Below, piece after piece: positions 48,401-56,054 of a stretch of DNA of 64,000 nucleotides. A model generated the notes under the pieces. That model ran no database searches, was not told the origin of the DNA, and saw only the letters and a program-made list of their open reading frames with translations. The DNA lies in contig CP136064.1 of the NCBI GenBank assembly GCA_032622095.1, positions 44,162,989-44,226,988 of the forward strand, in the 5' to 3' direction. Position numbers and translations under genes: made by a program. Origin of the DNA: Siphonodentalium dalli (lineage: Eukaryota; Mollusca; Scaphopoda; Gadilida; Siphonodentaliidae). Numbering within the stretch: the stretch's first letter is position 1; every line of letters starts with the position of its first letter.

Positions 48401-50566
48401 TGTTTTCAAATTTTTTACTTAGATTAGCCACATGAAAATACTGGTCAATTTCAAATTTGGATTCGGTCCGCCCATTTTTGCCGGAGTTATGGTCCTTGTT
48501 GACTTATAATTTGACGACTCTTTTGGTGTCTGGGTGATAGCGTTAGGTATAGTTATCCATTTGTTTTCAAATTTGGCATATGGATTACTCATTATGGCCC
48601 TTCGTTGAAATTACCACGGGCGTATTTTGCCACGCCCTAGCGATGCTCTTGTTTTACATGTACATCTTTTGTGGACATATACATACTGTCATAACATCAA
48701 ATTATATATTCATATATTGAGATGTTCAAATGAGCCATGCGAGTATCCGTTGCTCTTATTTATGTATTGTAGGTAGGATCAATGCCGTGAAGACTGAGGA
48801 ATTTTCATCAGAAGAGTACAGAAAGAGGAGCGAACGGGTGCAGTTGCTCGGGGCAACAAATGAAAGTAAGTGATATCAGATGGAAATCCCAAGGTGGGCA
48901 CATCTCACGACGCTCCTGGTCGTCCATTAAAAACAAAGCAGGATATTCAAGACGTCGCGTATACACACGATGGTATGCATTCGTCATGTTATGACACTTT
49001 ATATATTTTTTAGCTCAACTTTACTTTGTAAAGTTTTAGCTATTGCCATGGGTTGGCGTCCGTCCGTGCGTCTAGTCGTGTTTGCGTGCGTGCGTCCTTC
49101 AACAATTGCCTTTGGCTCATGGTAAAGACCACATCCGTCATCCGATCATCACCAAACTTCATACGGATCTTCTGGGTGACCCCTAGATGGGAGCTGTCGA
49201 TTTGTTTACCGAAATTCGTTAAAAAACATGGCCGCCAGCAGAAATTTTTGATTTCAAATTTGAATCCATTGGCTCACCCTGCAGCCCGCATTTATTGGAG
49301 AAATGTGTCGAACATTTACAGGCATGTTTAGGATCACCTCTTGATGGGAGCTATCGAATTTTAGCGATTTTCGATGAAAAACATGGCCGCCGGCAGTCAT
49401 CTTGAATTTAACTCTTTGCATTTCTAAATCCTTTGACACACTCTTCAGGCAACATCCCTCATCCGATCGTCACCAAACTTCATAGGGATCTTCAGGGTGA
49501 CCTCTAGATGGGAGCCAACAATATTTTCCGAATTTCGTTAAAAACATTGTCGTCAGCGGCCATCTTGTATTTTACTCTTTAAATCATTTGGCGCATCATA
49601 TACGTGCCACATCCCTCATAATTCATTCCATCTTCATATGGCATTGGTGTTACCTCTAGATGGAAGCTGTCAAATTCTTCCGAAATTTGTTAAAAGACAT
49701 GGGCGCCTTGAGCCATCTTGGATTTCACAGTTGAATCCATCAGCATACCATGCAGTCCACATTTAGTGGAGTAATGTTTGAAATGATATTAATTTCATTT
49801 ACACAATACAATTCATTTACTGAAACTTTTTGACTGTCCTACTTTATCATTCTATTGACTGCTCAGCATAACATTATTAACGCCTCCCCAAGTTGAGCTA
49901 CAGTGTCATTGACATTTTCATGATGTTTCCTAGGTGGAATGCACAGGGAAGCTGTCACGGATCTAACTGTTAATCGTATTCTGCGGCCGTATTGAATTTA
50001 CTATCTGAAATTTTCCACCCAATGTATTAGAAACTTTGTGCACTTGAATGTTCTTTTCGTCTGTCTGTCGTCGGCTTATATTTGTGGCCCATAAAAAAGT
50101 CGTCAAACGGACGGTCTTGGACAAAATTGCGGATGAAGTTGGATAACTCTAAAATCAAGTGGTAATACGGCCATATTTCATGATACTCAAGTGATAATAC
50201 GGCCATATTACGTTGAACAAAATTTTGATAAATAACACGTTTTGGGAAATTTGACAGTGCAATTAATCGATTCTGATAACTAAAGCGTATTTTGAAGAAA
50301 TGTTGTTGTTGTTGTATCTTGATGATATGGGGACCGTCCGATCGGATTTAGTACATTTAATGTATCTATCAAACCTCTCTAAACCTGACGCTAACCGTTA
50401 CCATGCATCTGCTATTCTTTCAGAGGAGTACAAGCGTTTCAAACGGAAACTAGACCGTCAGATGAAAAAGTGCAAATCATGCCGACTGAAATCGGTGTTC
50501 AATGTGCTTAAACGACTCCGCGTCAAAACTGTTGATCTGACGTCATGTGCTAAGAAAAAGGGATAG
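31444..50566 (+). CDS. chrdl: chordin-like protein (CHRDL1/2 family), secreted BMP antagonist, 5' exon missing
   Basis: Ten exons join in frame: 31444-31550, 32977-33067, 37177-37319, 42750-42843, 43711-43764, 44626-44723, 45982-46210, 47592-47798, 48773-48865, 50424-50566. All introns are GT-AG. The roughly 419-residue product has three VWC domains (about residues 2-66, 75-146, 164-238), a polybasic linker (about 239-290) and a C-terminal domain with a conserved YSWTTVKG motif. From family knowledge, CHRDL proteins are secreted, bind BMP ligands through their VWC domains and block receptor access. Three VWC domains plus the distinctive C-terminus, and no CHRD domains, separate it from chordin itself. 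Vertebrate CHRDL1 is about 456 residues, so only the signal-peptide exon and a few residues should be missing; the first exon needs a phase-1 upstream partner that I did not find. No promoter is visible. A weak TATAAA polyadenylation candidate lies near 50785. Confidence 0.93.
31758..32033 (+). mobile_element. D element, copy 4 (chrdl intron)
   Basis: 'tcaaccctttctatactgaa' on the left (TTAA changed to TCAA) and TAGTATAGAAAGGGTTAA on the right. A near-palindromic middle, TTCAACGACC...GGTCGTTTGTTGAA. Confidence 0.82.
32100..32578 (+). repeat. dispersed repeat related to 17735-18377
   Basis: AAATGCATTTTCAGTTGAAA and the next 130 bp correspond to 17738-17850. 'CACACAAAGGGGTC' repeats twice downstream. 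Confidence 0.5.
32579..32710 (-). mobile_element. RTE-like LINE 3' end, inverted
   Basis: 'tatatatataccagagtagg', GGATCTGTCTGTC and 'ttctcccagaccgttgg' mirror the 18378-18496 fragment in the opposite orientation. Confidence 0.5.
32977..33067 (+). CDS. chrdl: chrdl exon: VWC1, second half
   Basis: The exon encodes 30 residues from DGQVSC to GGCCPVCD, giving cysteines 5-10 including the paired CC. The acceptor is CTACATGCAG and the donor is GTGAGT. It enters in phase 0 and leaves in phase 1. With the previous exon it completes a ten-cysteine VWC domain. Confidence 0.93.
33313..33688. mobile_element. X element with 30-bp inverted ends (chrdl intron)
   Basis: AGTGAACGTTCAGACGACCA begins the left end; GGTCGTCTGAACGTTCACT closes the right. 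The interior has several CACGATT/AATCGTG pairs. No coding capacity. Confidence 0.85.
33955..34174 (+). mobile_element. B element, copy 2 (internally deleted)
   Basis: TTAACCCTTTACCCAACAG to GTTGGGTAAAGGGTTAA with TTAA at both ends. Most of the core is lost: the first hairpin stops at CGACCATAGGTC and joins CAGGGCATAACTG. Confidence 0.88.
34221..35127. mobile_element. K element, copy with nested foldback
   Basis: K ends at 34221 ('cttttggtcctatac') and 35127 ('aaccatgcctggg'), with K interior phrases ('tcgcggcttatgaacg', 'caaacaccagagcagcc'). It encloses the W foldback. Confidence 0.6.
34849..34986. repeat. W foldback palindrome
   Basis: CTCGTCCCCAGTTTATAGCG pairs with 'cgctataaactggggacgaa'; a second inner stem pairs AAACTCGTCCGGTAAATTA with its counterpart. 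Total about 138 bp. Confidence 0.85.
35128..35580. other. unassigned intron sequence
   Basis: Nothing recognised. Confidence 0.3.
35581..35842 (+). mobile_element. C element, copy 3 (chrdl intron)
   Basis: TTAATCCTTTCTTGGCGGGA to GGTCATGAAAGGGTTAA, TTAA at both ends; two core hairpins 'atatgcgagtctcccatagg' type. Confidence 0.82.
36159..36409 (+). mobile_element. C element, copy 4 (chrdl intron)
   Basis: TTAACACTTCCATGACTGGA to CCGTCATGAAAGGGTTAA with the paired core hairpins. The left terminus matches the right terminus of other C copies. Confidence 0.82.
36410..36828. mobile_element. K element copy (chrdl intron)
   Basis: Carries K interior phrases: 'tttaataatggctgtgctgg', 'tttcgcggtgtttgaataat', 'tcatagcaattcagtagg'. 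It directly follows C4. An inner inverted pair ('aacacagccattattaaaat') lies at 36617-36680. Confidence 0.65.
37177..37319 (+). CDS. chrdl: chrdl exon: VWC2, first half
   Basis: After a split Leu codon the exon encodes 47 residues, including MNCMFHGDVIRDGQTFPS and QCVICNCA. Phe replaces the usual Trp (GQTF), as in vertebrate CHRDL VWC2 (GELF). The start uses the acceptor TATTCTCGTAG, which has a weak pyrimidine tract; I chose it because it is the only nearby AG that keeps phase 1. The donor is GCG/GTAAGC. An A element begins 41 bp beyond the donor. Confidence 0.88.
37361..37825 (-). mobile_element. A element, copy 5 (chrdl intron, near donor)
   Basis: Complete A element, 41 bp downstream of the VWC2 first-half exon. 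Flanked by TA and also by a 26-bp direct repeat (37327-37352 and 37824-37849). Confidence 0.9.
37826..38397. other. unassigned intron sequence
   Basis: No exon or repeat recognised apart from the flanking 26-bp repeat. Confidence 0.3.
38398..38808 (+). mobile_element. B element, copy 3 (chrdl intron, most complete)
   Basis: TTAACCCTTTACCCAACAG to TGTTGGGTAAAGGGTTAA with two intact core hairpins, TTAA at both ends, and a GGCCGGTTTTGGCCGG repeat before the right end. Confidence 0.9.
38809..39412. repeat. Y-like remnant and unassigned intron sequence
   Basis: 38835-39000 carries Y-type phrases ('attgccacctattttgag', 'atcaccacgtctctggg'). The rest is unassigned. Confidence 0.4.
39411..39442 (+). 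repeat. GATA microsatellite
   Basis: About eight GATA tetranucleotides (written TAGA in phase) ending at GATTTTATTTG. AT-rich simple repeats continue at 39587-39610 and 39677-39692. Confidence 0.92.
39800..39938. repeat. T foldback palindrome (chrdl intron)
   Basis: CAGTTAACTGTTCTG pairs with CAGAACAGTTAACT, and 'gggttttctcctcttgtgag' with 'ctcactcgaggagaaacccc'. Total about 140 bp. Confidence 0.85.
40207..40634. mobile_element. ACGGTA-rich inverted-repeat element (chrdl intron)
   Basis: The left end 'acggtagaatatatttacgg' is answered by 'accgtaaaaattaccgt' on the right. The right half repeats TATACGGTAG or its complement about six times (40486-40632). Confidence 0.6.
40702..41160 (+). mobile_element. 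A element, copy 6 (chrdl intron)
   Basis: Complete A element with TGTGACCCGCC...GGCGGGTCACA, TA on both sides (CCATA | TATTG). Confidence 0.92.
41161..41864. other. unassigned intron sequence
   Basis: A 'gctctaaaagtcagatt' phrase occurs twice (about 41297 and 41393); otherwise nothing recognised. Confidence 0.3.
41865..42700. mobile_element. K element copy interrupted by other sequence
   Basis: K phrases at 41865-42115 ('tcaaacaccagagcagtc', 'agccaaacacaacgaaaat') and the right end at 42640-42700 ('tttcagcaggacccaccagc', 'aaggaccacttaacc'). Foreign sequence including the R foldback lies between. Confidence 0.55.
42492..42615. repeat. R foldback palindrome with GGCTCCGCC centre
   Basis: 'caacatcgtggggtac' and 'gtacccccgatgttg' pair at the outside; 'tttaatacctggatgt' and 'acatccaggtattaaa' inside; the tip is CCTCGGCTCCGCCTCGGGG. 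Confidence 0.85.
42750..42843 (+). CDS. chrdl: chrdl exon: VWC2, second half
   Basis: The exon encodes 31 residues from GGHVFCHLKTC to DDCCPRCR, holding cysteines 5-10. HVFCHLKTC closely parallels the NVYCGLKTC segment of vertebrate CHRDL VWC2, supporting one-to-one correspondence of the domains. A run of four Asp precedes the CC pair. The acceptor is TTTTCAAACAG, the donor GTTAGT, and it exits in phase 1. Confidence 0.92.
43002..43445. repeat. G/C-run repeat with inverted ends (chrdl intron)
   Basis: 'gaattatacagggggga' at 43002 and 'cccctgaattgtataag' at 43445 are inverted. Between them are long G tracts (43010-43052) and C tracts (43176-43186, 43423-43432) with TTTTTCCG phrases. Confidence 0.6.
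43446..43710. other. unassigned intron sequence
   Basis: No repeat recognised; it leads directly to the acidic linker exon. Confidence 0.3.
43711..43764 (+). CDS. chrdl: chrdl exon: short acidic linker between VWC2 and VWC3
   Basis: This 54-bp exon encodes 18 residues, EQDEAVEPDMGVFNYSET, rich in Asp and Glu, with one N-glycosylation sequon (NYS). The acceptor TTTTTGTGTTTCAG is strong and the donor is GTATGT. Both boundaries are phase 1, so skipping it keeps the frame. Vertebrate CHRDL1 has a much longer linker here. Confidence 0.88.
43858..44283 (+). repeat. J repeat, copy 2 (chrdl intron)
   Basis: Colinear with 4240-4660 through GGCTTCGGGGGTAAAAAATA, 'agctcagagtgatcagatat' and 'gatggataactctaaaatc'. 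Confidence 0.82.
44284..44625. repeat. Y-like remnant (chrdl intron)
   Basis: 'gaaaatttcaaccatatg', 'aactggggtggggtgcag' and 'gtcacgtccctg' recall the Y repeats. Weak similarity only. Confidence 0.35.
44626..44723 (+). CDS. chrdl: chrdl exon: VWC3, first half
   Basis: After a split Asp codon the exon encodes 32 residues including CRDPSGVHLNGTQWHP and CIVCKC, giving cysteines 1-4 and the WHP motif of the third VWC domain. There is an NGT sequon. The acceptor is ATGTTACAG and the donor CTG/GTGAGT. A B element starts 18 bp after the exon end. Confidence 0.93.
44742..45142 (-). mobile_element. B element, copy 4 (chrdl intron, near donor)
   Basis: Inverted relative to the other B copies: TTAACCCTTTACCCAACAAA to CTGTTGGGTAAAGGGTTAA. 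It starts 18 bp after the VWC3 first-half exon. Both hairpins are intact. Confidence 0.9.
45171..45360. mobile_element. I foldback element, copy 2 (chrdl intron)
   Basis: CTACAGTAATACCC to ATTACTGTAG; same arms as 12154-12371, but the centre has lost part of the left arm. Confidence 0.88.
45476..45591. repeat. perfect 53-bp-arm palindrome (chrdl intron)
   Basis: TACGGCAGCGTAGAACCGCC begins the left arm, and its exact complement ends the right. Arms of 53 bp match without error around a 10-base loop (AGTTACTAAC). Confidence 0.92.
45592..45981. other. unassigned intron sequence before VWC3 second-half exon
   Basis: No repeat recognised. The frame stays open from about 45838 into the exon, but the acceptor at 45981 and the domain boundary place the exon start at 45982. 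Confidence 0.4.
45982..46210 (+). CDS. chrdl: chrdl exon: VWC3, second half, plus polybasic segment
   Basis: The exon opens with NGRIDCDRTHC and closes VWC3 at DSCCKSCPP. It continues into a 41-residue stretch with 26 Lys/Arg residues, two extra Cys, and furin-like clusters such as RKHKKR and RKTKR. The acceptor is CTCTGACCAG. The donor AAAG/GTAGGC is chosen because it restores phase 1 to the next exon. Reading on into the intron reaches a stop after five codons; its TAA lies within the TTAA of the adjacent C element. The vertebrate counterpart has only a short basic GKKAK here. Confidence 0.9.
46224..46372 (+). mobile_element. C element, copy 5 (chrdl intron, near donor; right end lost)
   Basis: TTAACCCTTTCATGGCGGGA then 'gatcctgtgtcagtacattc' and one core hairpin. 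It stops after AATATTGTTAGGCAAATGTA. It begins 13 bp after the exon end. Confidence 0.8.
46373..46787. other. unassigned intron sequence
   Basis: Contains Y-like 'gtcaggtttgaaatttccaac' near 46615; no gene. Confidence 0.3.
46788..47565 (+). repeat. direct duplication, unit about 400 bp (chrdl intron)
   Basis: 46858-47160 and 47260-47560 share GATGCAAGTTGTGTTCTGTA and TTCCGGCTTGTATTCCACTA blocks at 402-bp spacing, with moderate divergence. The second unit has a hairpin (GTTGCGGACGGCGCAA, 47179-47233). Confidence 0.85.
47592..47798 (+). CDS. chrdl: chrdl exon: start of C-terminal domain
   Basis: The exon finishes the basic segment (DKRKGRR) and begins the CHRDL C-terminal domain: one Cys (SKCLPRR), a beta-strand-like VYMQKSENYLVVAFEKIE, then NTVEFYSWTTVKG. 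The last motif aligns with the VEVHVWTIRKG block of vertebrate CHRDL1, which decided the family. The acceptor is ATTGTTTCAG and the donor GGTATT. Both boundaries are phase 1. Confidence 0.9.
47960..48655 (+). repeat. dispersed 'GGATGATAACTTTAGT' repeat (chrdl intron)
   Basis: Three or four degenerate units of about 150 bp with 'ccggatgataactttagtaa', 'gatacaggtcaatttcgaat' and 'gttatggtccttgttgactt'. It ends 'gccacgccctagcgatgctc'. A style typical of invertebrate dispersed repeats. Confidence 0.7.
48773..48865 (+). CDS. chrdl: chrdl exon: C-terminal domain, middle
   Basis: The exon encodes 30 residues after a split Gly codon, including RINAVKTEEFSSEEYRKRSE. It corresponds to the region after the WT-KG motif in vertebrate CHRDL1. 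The acceptor ATGTATTGTAG was preferred over the TAG four bases further because only it keeps the frame. The donor is GTAAGT. Both boundaries are phase 1. Confidence 0.85.
49010..49915 (+). repeat. M repeat: CGTCCGTCCG-headed tandem (chrdl intron)
   Basis: Opens TAGCTCAACTTTACTTTG and 'ggcgtccgtccgtgcgtc', then about four units with 'caccaaacttcat..ggatct', 'ctagatgggagctgtcg' and 'aaaacatggccgcc'. It closes with 'cccaagttgagctac', inverse of the opening. Confidence 0.78.
50095..50345 (+). repeat. J repeat, copy 3, 3' half
   Basis: Matches J from 'acggacggtcttggacaaaa' to 'gatatggggaccgtccgatc'. It ends 78 bp before the last coding exon. Confidence 0.8.
50424..50566 (+). CDS. chrdl: chrdl last coding exon
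   Basis: The exon encodes the last 47 residues, from EYKRFKRKLDRQMKKC through CKSCRLKSVFNVLKRL to TSCAKKKG and TAG at 50564-50566. Three cysteines resemble the C-SSRVC and terminal Cys pattern of vertebrate CHRDL1. The acceptor is GCTATTCTTTCAG. A J repeat ends about 80 bp upstream, and a K element begins about 270 bp after the stop. Confidence 0.88.
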
Positions 50567-50833
50567 AGTGATGGACCAGGACGTTGTTTTATGTCTGATA
50601 CAACTCAGGACTGGTGGTGGTAAATGCACATCTTGTGTACCTCTCGGATCTTCAGCTGTCACCAAGGACCTGTTGTATACCCCTCGGAGCTTCAGCTATT
50701 ACCAAGGACGTACTAATCGGAGGCGTGCCCCACACATTATGAAATGTACGACTCACATATGGATGAGGGGGTGGCCGTGCAAAGTATAAACAGAAAAGAA
50801 ATATAGCAAATGACAATATTTGAAATTTTCACT

Positions 50834-51606
50834 GTTGGTCAAGTTGTCCTGCTAATTTACTATAATATTGGTCGGTTCTGCTGATTTATATGTGATGTTG
50901 GTGGGGCAAAGTGTTGCTGGTAACAAGTTATTTTTTTCAATTGAGAATTTGTGCCATCTTTGGTTTATGTGAGCGATTCCAGGAAAGCATTCTGTGCGAA
51001 ACAAGAACATATACTTGTAAATGTATGTATATTCTAAAATACATGTACTTTAATAATGGTTGTGCTGGTTGTTGTAAAGCAATCGGGCGAAACATTTAGT
51101 TATGATTATTTTGCAACAGTCAACGCAGCCATTATAAAATTATTTTTAAATTTTCGTTTTGAATGTTTTGTACCGATAACGTATGTTTTTTTTCTAATCT
51201 TACATCATTTCCAAAGATCTGTAATTAAATTTTCACACGTTACGAGAATTAGAGTTCCTTGTTCTCAACAGCATCTTTTCCCACACCGACATCATAGCTT
51301 AACCCTTTCTATACTAAATGGGTTCTCCCAGTCCCAATTCAAAAGTTTACATCGGAATGGTCTATCATTCATATGCAGGGATGTACAGGTAATATAAGCA
51401 GACGACAGATAAATAAAACTACAGAAAGAGTCCTATTTATATAGGGAAATGTTTAGAAAATAAATACAACAAACTACTTATTTGTTGAACTTTTTATCTG
51501 AACATTTCCTATGGGGTAATTGCTCGTCAGTGATGCTTTAGTATATAAATTGTTAATCAACAGAACCCACTCATAGCATAATCATTATAGCAGAACCACT
51601 GAAGCA
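50834..51606. mobile_element. K element downstream of chrdl, split by D5
   Basis: Left end 'gtcaagttgtcctgctaatt', K interior ('taataatggttgtgctggtt'), right part 'cagaacccactcatagc'. Interrupted at 51299-51556. Confidence 0.65.
51299..51556 (+). mobile_element. D element, copy 5, nested in K
   Basis: TTAACCCTTTCTATACTAAA to GTATATAAATTGTTAA, TTAA at both ends; interior matches D4. K sequence resumes on the far side. Confidence 0.82.
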
Positions 51607-53518
51607 TGGGTGATTTTGGCTCATCGTGGGGGGGGGGGGGGCATTCAGTGACCTGAGGATACGTCCCTGAGTAACAGCTATAGATATAAGTCAACCGAAA
51701 CTAGAGTTATTTCTTATAATTTAATCAGTCATTCCACAAGAGAACCACCATAAGTAGAAGGTATAAGTATTAAAGAAGTGTCAAACTTTGAGATTATTGC
51801 AGACGAAAAAGGCGGACACAAAGGTGAAATTGACAAGAACGCTTTAAATCAAGCATCCAGTTATCGAGTGATCAAATTGTCGTGAATTCGCCGCTTTTGA
51901 TTGGCTAGCGAACAGTGTACACCCAGTTATCAACTGATCACCCCACTGTGACAACAGGTGTTCCAGAACTAGTTCGCCTGTAAACTGTCTTGTTGATTTT
52001 TCTAGTTACTTATGCACCTAAGGACTTATGGGTAATTAGCAGTAAATTTAATGGCAGAGCAGTACTGCCTGAAGGATTTTTGAAGCAGCATCGGAATCCC
52101 CATTTATATCGCAAAAAGTATCGAATAGTTTTCATGTACATTTTAGGCACGCGGTATATAGGCGTGGTCATTTAGCACGATGCTGCTATGAGCGCTGTCA
52201 TTTCAATAACAGAAGTAATCAAGAAATTTAGGTTATTGAGAAATAATTTTAATAGCTAAATGTGTGACAACCAATGGTTTTCTAGTATTATGTGGATTGA
52301 CAGCTTATGAATAAATTATTTTCCAATCAATACAATTCATCGGCATTGTCTATAATTCGTTTGGGTGAGTGTTTTCACGATAACTTTTCATTTATTAGAA
52401 TTTGAAAGTTTAGATAATAGGTTGACAACGATCTAAGTCTTATTACATGTATCTGAACTGTGCCCATTATAACCGTCATGGCGACAAGCATATATATATC
52501 AAAGGGTTAAGGTGTCCTACGTATCGTTACAATATTGTCAAGGTTCAACTTAACACTAGATTGTGTCTTGTATATAAGAGTCAGCTAGTTGTGGATATCA
52601 ACCATATAAAATATACAGGTCTACTATAGATTTGTGCCTATTTTAATATTTATTTTTATTTCATAGACATGTTTTGCCTGTTTTTCTGGTTCCTAATACT
52701 ATATCCGAAGATATGTCCAACATAGCCTCGCTAAATACGCACATAATCGACCTGTAATGTGAAATAGGTACATAATGTGATTATTTTATTCTGAAATAAG
52801 CAGATAATGGAGTCATAGCCGTTATTTCGTTTTATGGCGCGGGCCACATTGAAAACACATAAAAGCGTACACCTGAAAAGTCGTGAGTTGGCTCAATTCT
52901 GTCATTTTCCGCACATTATCTGCTTAGAATACTCTCATAATGAGTGGATAATGTCATTAGAGCACTCTCATTTTCAGCACATTATCGACTCAAAATGGGG
53001 CGATTTGAAGCAGATTATCTACCTAAAACAAGTTCAATTATAAGCGGATTTTTGAGAGAACAGGCTGATATGTCACATGACAACGTTATAGAAAAAAACT
53101 GTTATCCTTATTTGAGGTGACATGGAATTTACATTGACAATAAACATAGAAGGTGTAGATTGTGCGTTTAAATATCGTACAGCAGCCTAGTGTGCATGAC
53201 ACTTCCGAATTTAGAAAAAAAAAGAATGGAATTTGGACATCAAGACACTCGCGGCCACTTGGGAGAGGTTAAGCCATCTAGATAAGATAAATCAGTCTGG
53301 AAGCTTATGAACAAAACAGCATATTTACAGATTCGGGTACAATAAGCATTTGGTCCGTTTGGGTTTTAATGCCAATCCATACTGATGCTGGTACATTGAG
53401 CACAACATGTCTTATTAATACACGGACAGAGGTGTAGCGCGCGTACGTGTTGATTTCGAATCCACGTGGACTGACATGATAATTCACTAGTACTTGAAAT
53501 GACCATCTCTTGATAAGT
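51607..53518. other. unassigned sequence with D relic
   Basis: No gene supported. A G run is at 51630-51641. A D-like fragment (52373-52510, ending CAAAGGGTTAAGG) is present. 52725-53040 repeats 'gcacattatc' and 'acataat' phrases without clear periodicity. Confidence 0.35.
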
Positions 53519-53758
53519 TTAACCCTTTCTTTACTAAATACTCATTGATGAGTAGTTATCCCTTGGGACATTTTCAGATAATAAGTTACGTGAAAATTTC
53601 CCTCCAATAAATAGAACCCCTTCTGGCTCTGCACTTTTATTTTCTGCGTCTGTTTATTTCACTGAACCCCCCCCCCCCCCCCCCAATGACAACCAGACCG
53701 CTTTACTGTATACTTGTGTAACTGAGTGAGAGAATCAATTTAGTATAGAAAGAGTTAA
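53519..53758 (-). mobile_element. D element, copy 6
   Basis: TTAACCCTTTCTTTACTAAA to TAGTATAGAAAGAGTTAA; TTAA at both ends. An 18-C run is at 53667-53684. Confidence 0.82.
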
Positions 53759-53899
53759 CTCAGTCCAGTGTTAAGGAGGTATTCAGGTTTCCAGACCCCC
53801 CCCCCCAATTAAAACAGACATAGAAATTCTCAGTTTTTGCTTTGTTCCACATATGACTAAATGTAACATATACTAGACTTATTATGCCCCCGAACCCGA

Positions 53900-54690
53900 A
53901 GGTGGTTCGAGTATATATGTAGTGGCTGGCATCTTCTGTTTGTACATATCACCTTGTGACTCGGGTGTTACTCGTCGGATCTCGTTGTCCTTTGGTATGG
54001 CGATAGTACAGCCTTGGGAAAGATGACCCACATACTACGGGTTTCGTCCATACATTTTTACCTGAGTTAGGGCACTTTGTGACTGGACATTTGTGAATTT
54101 TGTGTGCTTGTGACTCGCGCATGGATCATCGGATTTGGTTGTGCTTTGGTATGGTAATAGCACAGATTGGGAGAAAGGATACCCACATACTTCGGATTTC
54201 GCCCATTCAGTTTTAACAGAGTTATGGTCATTGTTTGACTTGAATATTTGTGAATTTTGTGTCCGAATGAACAGTTCAGCTTGTAACTTGGGCAAGGAGT
54301 ATCGGCTTCGGTTGCACGTTGGAATAGTGATAGCACAGCTCGAGGGACATACTACGGACTTGCTCGAGGTTTTTGACATTAATGTTCACCAGAGTTATGG
54401 CCCTTGTTTGATTGCGAGTTTATTAATTCTGTCTTTGTACGAACATTTCACCTTGTATATTACCCGGATATGGATAATCAGATTATGTTGTGTCTTGGCA
54501 TGTTGATAGCCCAGCGTGTGCAAATGATACCCACATACAACGGATTTCGTCCATTTATTTTTTGCAAGAGTTACGACCCTTTTTTTACTTGGAAAGTTGT
54601 GAATTTTGTTACGTTCGAACATTTCAGCTTGTAATTTTAGCATGGATAATCGGATTTGATTGTGCTTTGGTATATTGGTAGCCCTCTTTT
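53900..54690 (+). repeat. L repeat: four degenerate units of about 190 bp
   Basis: Each unit has 'ttgtgaattttgt', 'ggatnatcggatttggttgtgctttggtat', 'gatacccacatac' and 'agagttatggncctt'. A typical invertebrate dispersed tandem repeat; the open frames on both strands are by-products. Confidence 0.75.
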
Positions 54691-54989
54691 AGAAAGGATT
54701 AATAAGAAACAGAATTGAATTTTTAAAAATGACCTGGATTAATCCATGCATCTTAACAGTCATGGTCATGATATAGTAGTTCCAAGCTCATATGTACCTA
54801 CTATTACAAATATCCCTTTCCCAGTTTGTGCTAAATTATAATTTTTGTTATTTTTCACTGTAATTCCTTGATGTAATTTTTGTTCATTGTATGATAATTC
54901 AAATTCATAAATGTGTTTAATTTATCGTAATCGAATATGTTGATTGATTCCCGTAATATTCGTGACCAATAGTGTGGTATCTGACAGTA

Positions 54990-55934
54990 GTTAAGGGGTC
55001 CTGCTAATTTGATATGATGTTTAATTGGTGTGTCCTGCTCAAGTCTGAGTTTACTGTGCCTGTCATTTGCAGAATGAGGTCCCCAGAGGGTGAATTTAGT
55101 GACGTTATCCCGCATAGCGGGCTAGCATCACTAAATTCACCGTCTGGGGACCTCGTTCTGCTTATGCCTCATCTTCTCTGGAAAAGTTTCTTTATTAGCA
55201 AGTTTCTATAAAAACTTCTTCACATAGATCCTATTTATTTTTTAGTTTAGTTTCTCTATATCCCCAAATTGGCAGACGATATATTGCATAATATCGAGGT
55301 TCCCACTGGGTGTACATCACAATATTCACCATTTGGGAACTTTAGTCTGAGTCTATGTCTCCCATATCAGATGAGGCCATGCAGAATGAGGTTCCCATAG
55401 GGTGAATTTGGTGATGCTAGCCCGCTGTGCAGGATGGCGTCACTAAATTCACCCTCTGGGGACCTCATTCTGCAAATGACAGGCACACCACACTAAACTC
55501 AGGCTTGGTCCTGCTGAATTAATATGATACTATGCTGGTGGGACAAATTGATACTTTTAATAAAAAATTCTAAAATTCTAAAGTTGTTATTTTCGCAGTG
55601 TATGGCTAATCCGAGCGTTTGAGAAAAAAAGCCATGCAACGTCTGTTTTGGAACATTCAGGAACATATCTGTTTTTAAATAGTTTAATAATGGCTGTGCT
55701 AATATTAGCGAAACGACGGGAATAGCCATCTAGTGTCGGTTTGCGCAACAACCAACACATACAGCTGATATTAAAACTATTCTACAATATGCATGTTTTT
55801 AATGTTTTTATACATCAGATAATCCAAAAACCTCAAAAATGTTCAACATGATTTTATCCTACCAGCATTATAGCAATACAACAAGACTAACCAACAGCAT
55901 AGCACATTAGCAGGACCACTTAAACAGGGTTGGA
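54990..55934. mobile_element. K element split by H2
   Basis: Left end 'taaggggtcctgctaatttg', right end 'gcaggaccacttaaacaggg'. The K interior is at 55503-55790 ('taataatggctgtgctaat'). Confidence 0.68.
55045..55502. mobile_element. H foldback element, copy 2, nested in K
   Basis: CTGAGTTTACTGTGCCTGTC and the inverse 'gacaggcacaccacactaaa' bound it. Each side has a GAATGAGG...CCTCATTC foldback, separated by about 200 bp of other sequence absent from H1. Confidence 0.82.
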
Positions 55935-56054
55935 TTCATGGCCAGTATTGAAGGGACCCAAGGCATTCACAGCGGGTGAATGTGCAAAAAATATATAGAC
56001 GTCTGCACTAAACATCACCACTAAGTAATAGTAAAACTTGGTTCCTATATTTAG

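Noticed and set aside
50547-50789. Frame overlapping the chrdl stop codon
   Set aside because: It is out of frame with the last exon and lies in the probable 3' UTR.
53900-54690. Overlapping frames of 76-123 codons on both strands
   Set aside because: They come from the degenerate 190-bp L repeat; no domain is visible.
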